From Bradyrhizobium sp. B097 (GTDB lineage Bacteria; Pseudomonadota; Alphaproteobacteria; Rhizobiales; Xanthobacteraceae), in NCBI RefSeq assembly GCF_038957035.1, contig NZ_CP152412.1, forward strand, positions 7,932,501 to 7,996,500: a DNA stretch of 64,000 nt, in the 5' to 3' direction. Shown piece after piece: positions 59,517 to 64,000 of the stretch; position 1 is the stretch's first letter; each line of letters begins with the position of its first letter. The notes under the pieces are model-generated. The model was not told the origin of the DNA. It was given only the letters and a program-made list of their open reading frames with translations, and did no database searches. The position numbers and the translations under genes were made by a program.

Positions 59517-60614
59517 CTACAGGCACGTCGCTCGTTCGGCCGCAACGTAGCCGAACAACAGTCCGAGCCCGAACAGCAGCACCAGCGCAGCGGCGGCAAA
59601 CTCCAGGCCGCGCATGATCACCATGCCGCCGCCGTCGCGCGCCGCGCTCAATCGCTCGGCCACGCCGCGCGCCGACACTGCGACGAGCGCGATCGCGGCC
59701 ACCGTGATGGCGGTGCCGAGCCCCATCACGAAGGTCGCGGCAATGCCGGCCCAGAACAGCCCCTGCGCCAGCGCGAACACCAGCACCAGGATCGCGCCCG
59801 AGCACGGCCGGATCCCGACGGTGAAGATTGCGCCAAGGCCGCGCCGCCAGCCGCCGGGACCGGCGAGCTCGGCCGGCGTCGGCCCGTGCGAATGGCCGCA
59901 ATGCTCGTCATGGACGTGCTGCGCGTCATGCCCGTGATCGTGGCCGTGATCATGGTGATGGCCATGCTTGTCATGCACGTGGTCGTGGTGATCGTGATCA
60001 TGGTGGTCGTGATCATGCTGATGCGCGCCGGCCATCGCCAGCGCCGGCCGCGGCACCTGGAGCGCGCGGAGGAAGCCGCCGCCCTTGACCCAGACCAGCC
60101 GGGCGCCGAACGCCGCGATCAGCGCGTAGCTCGCGATCTCGATCGCCTTCTCCGCCCCGCACATGGTCTTCGCCGTCGCGTTGAGCAGCCAGGCACAGAC
60201 CCCGACGATCAGAACGGCGACCAGCGACTGCATCAGCGCCGAGGCGAACGACAGCACGATGCCGCGCCGCGCGGTCTCGCGATTGGCGACCATGTAGGAC
60301 GAGATCACCGCCTTGCCGTGGCCGGGGCCGGCGGCATGGAAGATCCCGTAGGCAAAGGAGATCGCAAGCAGCGTCCAGACCGCAGAGCCGTCGGATTTCG
60401 CGGCGCGGATGGTCGCCGACATCTCACGGTAAAACTCCGACTGCTTTGCCAAGAGCCAGCCGACGATCCCGCCTTGCGGCTCCGCAGCGCGCGGTGCGCC
60501 GAACGGATTTTGCGCCAGCAGCGCATGCACCGCACCATCCAGCACCGCGAATGCCGCCAGCACAGCAGCGGACACGGCGAGGCCGCGCATCACGCGGGAA
60601 GCGATCGGCGTCAT
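59517..60614 (-). CDS. Nickel/cobalt exporter (NicO/RcnA family) with His-rich loop
   Basis: A 365-residue inner-membrane protein with about six to seven helices. Family motifs: HAAGPGHGKAVISSY in the second helix and FTVGIRPCSGAILVL after the loop. Between helices about 45 residues (DNA 59886-60040) are dominated by His and Asp, as in RcnA, a metal-binding cytoplasmic or periplasmic loop. The ATG at 60614 overlaps the DUF1007 stop as ATGA. Ni(II) or Co(II) efflux is the likely role; uptake to a metalloenzyme is an alternative. Confidence 0.92.
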   Translation of the reverse strand: MTPIASRVMRGLAVSAAVLAAFAVLDGAVHALLAQNPFGAPRAAEPQGGIVGWLLAKQSEFYREMSATIRAAKSDGSAVWTLLAISFAYGIFHAAGPGHGKAVISSYMVANRETARRGIVLSFASALMQSLVAVLIVGVCAWLLNATAKTMCGAEKAIEIASYALIAAFGARLVWVKGGGFLRALQVPRPALAMAGAHQHDHDHHDHDHHDHVHDKHGHHHDHGHDHGHDAQHVHDEHCGHSHGPTPAELAGPGGWRRGLGAIFTVGIRPCSGAILVLVFALAQGLFWAGIAATFVMGLGTAITVAAIALVAVSARGVAERLSAARDGGGMVIMRGLEFAAAALVLLFGLGLLFGYVAAERATCL

Positions 60615-61255
60615 GGGCAATCCACCGTGATCTTGTTGGCGAACATCATCGCGAAATTGCCGGCACTTCCGTCGAGGAAGTTCTGCTCGCCGAGCTTCTG
60701 CGCGGCGGCGGTGCCGTCATTCGGCCGCTCGAATGCCAACTTGCAGTCGGCCGCGGCGCCGACCAGCTTGACCGGCTCCTTCTCCGCGAACTGGAAGTCG
60801 ATGAAGTAGGTCGGGTCGAACACTTCGAGCGAGAGCTGCCTAGCCTTGAACGGCGTCTTCACCGGCAAGGTGAAGTGCAGCGTCAGCGCCGAGTCCTTGT
60901 ATTCGAGGAAGTAGTCGACCGGCTCGGTGAACTTCTGCTTCTTGCCGTCGCCCTTGGCGAAGGTGAAGTAGGCGTATTCCTTCAGCGACTCGACATTGGT
61001 CTGCGCCAGCGGCGCCAGCTCCTCGCGGCTGTAGGCGCCCTTCACCTTGGTCTCGATGCCCTGCAACGCATAGGTCGAGAACATGTCGTCGAAGGTCCAG
61101 GCGTGGCGGACCCCCGTGACGGTGCCGTCGGGCGCGTAGATCAGCTCGCTTTTGGCCACGATCCAGACATGCGGGTGGGCCTTGGCGGCCGCCGTGTCGA
61201 GCACGACGGACACCGCGAGCACGAGCCCGGCGATCAGGCGGTTCAGAGAGGGCAC
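60611..61255 (-). CDS. DUF1007 periplasmic protein
   Basis: A 214-residue exported protein: signal peptide about 1-26 (LIAGLVLAVSVVLDTAAAKA), then HPHVWIVAKSELIYAPDG, the N-terminal His-x-His of mature DUF1007 proteins. These are commonly encoded beside NicO transporters and are proposed to bind the metal. Start GTG at 61255, two bases after the M3-peptidase stop. It overlaps the exporter start by 4 bp. The role as a metal-binding partner is inferred. Confidence 0.92.
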   Translation of the reverse strand: MPSLNRLIAGLVLAVSVVLDTAAAKAHPHVWIVAKSELIYAPDGTVTGVRHAWTFDDMFSTYALQGIETKVKGAYSREELAPLAQTNVESLKEYAYFTFAKGDGKKQKFTEPVDYFLEYKDSALTLHFTLPVKTPFKARQLSLEVFDPTYFIDFQFAEKEPVKLVGAAADCKLAFERPNDGTAAAQKLGEQNFLDGSAGNFAMMFANKITVDCP

Positions 61256-61257
61256 CT

Positions 61258-63333
61258 TCAGGCCGCCTCGGGCGTCTCGAGCAGGCCGCGACGGCGCAAG
61301 AGCGCGTCCGGCTCGGGCTCTCGGCCGCGGAAGGCGACATAGGCCTCCTCCGGATCGCGCGAGCCGCCCGACGAATAGATGTCGTCATGCAGCCGCTTGG
61401 CGGTCGCGGGATCGAAGATGTCGCCAGCCTCCTCGAAGGCGCCAAACGCGTCGGCGTCCATCACCTCCGACCACATGTAGCTGTAATAGCCGGACGCATA
61501 GTGGTCGCCGGAGAAGATGTGGCCGAACTGGGTCGGCCGGTGCCGCAGCGAGATCTCGGCGGGCATGCCGATCTTCTCCAGCTCCTTCTGCTCGAAGGCG
61601 CGGACGTCGCGACTCGCCGCCGCCGGCTGGGTGTGGAATTCGAGGTCGACCAGCGCCGAGGAGACGAACTCCACGGTGGCAAAGCCCTGGTTGAACTTGC
61701 GCGCGGCGAGGAAGCGCTTGAGCAGATCGTCCGGCAGCGCCTCCCCGGTCTGGTAGTGGCGGGCGAAGCGCTGCAGCACCTCGGGCCGCTCCTGCCAGTG
61801 CTCGTAGAGCTGCGAGGGCAGCTCGACGAAGTCGGTGAAAACCGATGTCCCCGACAGCGACGGATAGGTCACGTCCGAGAGCATGCCGTGCAGGCCATGG
61901 CCGAACTCGTGGAACAGGGTCCGCGCGTCGTCCGGCGACAGCAGCGACGGCGCGCCGTCGGCGCCCTTGGCGAAGTTGCAGACATTGATGACCAGCGGCG
62001 CGACGTCGCCGTCGAGCTTCTGCTGGTCGCGCAGCGAGGTCATCCAGGCGCCGGAGCGCTTGGAGGGCCGCGCGAAGTAGTCGCCGTAGAACAGCGCCTT
62101 GTGCTGGCCGTCGCGGCCCGTGACCTCCCACACCCGCACATCCGGGTGCCAGACCGGCACGTCCTTGCGCTCGGCGAAGGTGACGCCGAACAGGCGGGTG
62201 GCGCAGTCGAAGGCGGCCTCGATCATGTGGTCGAGCACCAGATAGGGCTTGATCGCGGAATCGTCGAAATTGGCTTTGGCCTGGCGCAGCTTCTCGGCGT
62301 AGTAACGCCAGTCCCAGGCCGCCAGGGTGAAATTGCCGCCCTCTTCAGCGATCAGCGCCTGCAGCGCATCGCGGTCGGCGAGCGCCCGCGCCCGCGCCGG
62401 CTTCCAGACCCGCTCCAAGAGGCCGCGCACCGCCTCCGGCGTCTTGGCCATGGAATCCTCGAGGCGGTAGGCGGCGTAGGTCGGGAAGCCCAGGATCTTC
62501 GCGGTCTCCTCGCGGAGCGAGAGGATCTCCACGATGGTCGCATTGTTGTCGTTGGTGTTGCCGTTGTCGCCGCGGGCCGTGAAGGCCTTGTAGACCTTCT
62601 CGCGCAGGTCGCGGCGCGACGAGCTCTGCAGGAACGGCTCGACCGAGGAGCGTGACAGCGTCACGATCGCCTTGCCACCCTTGCCGCGCTCTTCCGCCGC
62701 AGCCTTGGCGGCCGCCACATATGTGTCGGAGAGGCCGGCGCGGTCGCCCTCGCCGAGCTCCATGGACCACTCCTGCTCGTCGCCGAGCAGATGGTGGCTG
62801 AACGAGGTGCCGAGCTGGGCGAGGCGTTCGTTGATCGCGGCCATGCGGGCCTTGGCCGCGTCGTCGAGCCCGGCGCCGGAGCGGTGGAAGCGGGTGTAGG
62901 TGCGCTCCAGCAGCCGCATCTGCTCGCCGGTCAGGCCGAGCGAGGCGCGCTTCTCGTGCAGCATCGCGATGCGGCCAAACAGCACAGCGTTCATCATGAT
63001 CGGATTCCAGTGCCGCGCCATCCGGGGCGACACCTCCTTGTCGATCTCGAGGATCGCAGGGCTCGAATGGGCCGAGACCAAGTCGTAGAACACCGCCGAG
63101 ACCTTCGACAGCAGCTTGCCGGAGCGCTCCAGCGCCGTGATGGTGTTGTCGAAGTCGGGCAGCGCCGGATCATGGGTAATCGCAGCCACTTCAGCCGAAT
63201 GGTCGGCGAAGGCCTGCTCGAAGGCAGGGAGGAAATGCTCCGGCTTGATCTCGGCGAAGGGCGGCGTCTCGAGCGGCGTCTGCCATGCCTTCAGGAGGGG
63301 GTTGGCGTGAGCGTCTGCGCTGGTTTCTGACAT
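61258..63333 (-). CDS. M3-family oligopeptidase (Dcp/PrlC-type)
   Basis: A 691-residue zinc metallopeptidase. The HEFGH zinc site is at residues 475-479 (HEFGHGLHGML), with the further Glu ligand in FVELPSQLYEHW. The mostly helical fold and length match oligopeptidase A/dipeptidyl carboxypeptidase; no signal peptide, so it acts in the cytoplasm on short peptides such as cleaved signal peptides. Followed by the DUF1007 gene (2 bp) and the Ni/Co exporter. Start ATG at 63333. Confidence 0.93.
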   Translation of the reverse strand: MSETSADAHANPLLKAWQTPLETPPFAEIKPEHFLPAFEQAFADHSAEVAAITHDPALPDFDNTITALERSGKLLSKVSAVFYDLVSAHSSPAILEIDKEVSPRMARHWNPIMMNAVLFGRIAMLHEKRASLGLTGEQMRLLERTYTRFHRSGAGLDDAAKARMAAINERLAQLGTSFSHHLLGDEQEWSMELGEGDRAGLSDTYVAAAKAAAEERGKGGKAIVTLSRSSVEPFLQSSSRRDLREKVYKAFTARGDNGNTNDNNATIVEILSLREETAKILGFPTYAAYRLEDSMAKTPEAVRGLLERVWKPARARALADRDALQALIAEEGGNFTLAAWDWRYYAEKLRQAKANFDDSAIKPYLVLDHMIEAAFDCATRLFGVTFAERKDVPVWHPDVRVWEVTGRDGQHKALFYGDYFARPSKRSGAWMTSLRDQQKLDGDVAPLVINVCNFAKGADGAPSLLSPDDARTLFHEFGHGLHGMLSDVTYPSLSGTSVFTDFVELPSQLYEHWQERPEVLQRFARHYQTGEALPDDLLKRFLAARKFNQGFATVEFVSSALVDLEFHTQPAAASRDVRAFEQKELEKIGMPAEISLRHRPTQFGHIFSGDHYASGYYSYMWSEVMDADAFGAFEEAGDIFDPATAKRLHDDIYSSGGSRDPEEAYVAFRGREPEPDALLRRRGLLETPEAA

Positions 63334-63463
63334 CGAATATCCCGTTTTTCGCCTTGAAAATGCGGCCCAATCTATATCACGCGATACGGCATTTTTGGGC
63401 CTTTTGCGCTTGATAGATGGGCTCTTTTCGGAGAGATTGCGCCCCCTGAACAGGACCTATTCC

Positions 63464-63724
63464 ATGACCATGCAGCCCACCACCGCAGGCACCAGCCGGA
63501 TCCTCTGGCCGAGCGTCATCACCGTGATTTCGGCGGCGATCCTGATCGGCGCGGAAGTGTTCGGCGCGGCCTTCGCCGGCGGCTGGGCGCTCGCGATCGT
63601 GCTCGGGCTCGGTGATTTCGGCGCACACATCCTGCAGGCCGTGCTGTTCGGCATCGGCGTCCTGATCATGATCGCCTTCATCCGCGCGGCGCAGCGCGTC
63701 GAGCCGTTCACGCGTCGCGCGTGA
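63464..63724 (+). CDS. Small membrane protein
   Basis: An 86-residue protein with two membrane segments (about 14-45, IL(W)PSVITVISAAILIGAEVF with FAGGWALAIVLG, and 50-72, ILQAVLFGIGVLIMIAFI). The C-terminus is basic. ATG at 63464 with AGGA eight bases before; an ATG two codons in is possible. It is unrecognised, divergent from the M3-peptidase gene, with composition like the other genes. Confidence 0.75.
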   Translation: MTMQPTTAGTSRILWPSVITVISAAILIGAEVFGAAFAGGWALAIVLGLGDFGAHILQAVLFGIGVLIMIAFIRAAQRVEPFTRRA

Positions 63725-64000
63725 GCTGAAGCGATTCAAGAAAGCGCTGCGGCACAGGGCTTAAACGCACACGCTTCGTTAGTCATTCTTAACAGCCGTT
63801 CATCTTCAACACCTGCTGCGCGCGCCATCGCAAGCGCGTGTTAGGGAAATTTGTCGCTATCGCAAAAAAAATCTTGCGAAGCGAATTCAAAAGACTTATT
63901 TCCTGCCTTGCCCAATTTCGCACGTGCCTGTGGTCGTGTGTCAGTCGGTAGGTATCCGGACAAGAGGCCGGACAGCCGCCAAGGGGTGGAAGAACCGAGG
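63725..64000. other. Right-edge intergenic region
   Basis: 276 bp up to the window edge, probably the leader and promoter region of a gene beyond the edge. GGTATCCGGACAAGAGG and the final GGGGTGGAAGAACCGAGG are purine-rich. No gene start lies inside the window. Confidence 0.4.

Overview
The window looks like chromosomal DNA from a Rhizobiales alphaproteobacterium, most likely Bradyrhizobium or a close relative. This is inferred from the high GC content, a CpdR response regulator, a small heat-shock gene behind a ROSE-type thermometer, a suhB-like small RNA beside an inositol-monophosphatase-family gene, and many short palindromic intergenic repeats. No phage, plasmid, CRISPR or integron signature was seen. 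The only mobile element is one intact IS5-family insertion sequence.

Layout. 1-6740 (minus): a guanidine-utilisation operon headed by a guanidine-I (ykkC) riboswitch with an intrinsic terminator, then an ABC transporter (binding protein, permease, ATPase), two DUF1989 proteins (carboxyguanidine deiminase pair) and a urea/guanidine carboxylase cut by the left edge. 7474-14659 (plus): an acyl-CoA ligase in one operon with a complete branched-chain-type (Liv) ABC transporter. 14715-18361 (minus): an AraC regulator, a CaiB-type CoA-transferase, an SDR protein lacking its usual catalytic Ser and Tyr, and a glutathione S-transferase. 18619-26717 (minus): an AraC regulator, a 1.8 kilo-residue trimeric autotransporter adhesin, an IalB-family protein and a membrane-anchored Pro/Ala-rich protein. 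28317-30724 (plus): a GGDEF-EAL protein translationally coupled to a seven-helix membrane protein with two ethylene-receptor-like CGxxHL motifs; I consider this the most novel pair in the window.

31058-42101: tRNA-Val, cpdR, an N-formylglutamate amidohydrolase, a suhB-like sRNA, hisN, a Bug-type binding protein with a LysR regulator, TauE/SafE and LysE exporters, a cyclase-TPR protein, an alpha/beta hydrolase and an hsp20 gene with a ROSE thermometer. 43558-49917: gltB and gltD, the glutamate synthase subunits, which would assimilate ammonia of the kind released by guanidine breakdown. 50109-50807: a HAD dehalogenase pseudogene with an in-frame TAG. 50831-64000: an outer-membrane barrel protein, kdsD, a carboxymuconolactone-decarboxylase-like gene divergent from an HxlR regulator around a palindromic operator, an SPFH/NfeD pair, hemH, a MAPEG protein, the IS5 element inserted into a palindromic repeat, and an operon of M3 peptidase, DUF1007 protein and Ni/Co exporter with a very His-rich loop.

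Start codons were chosen by Shine-Dalgarno spacing, signal peptides and family length. Where these disagree the entry says so. All family assignments come from reading motifs, with no database search.
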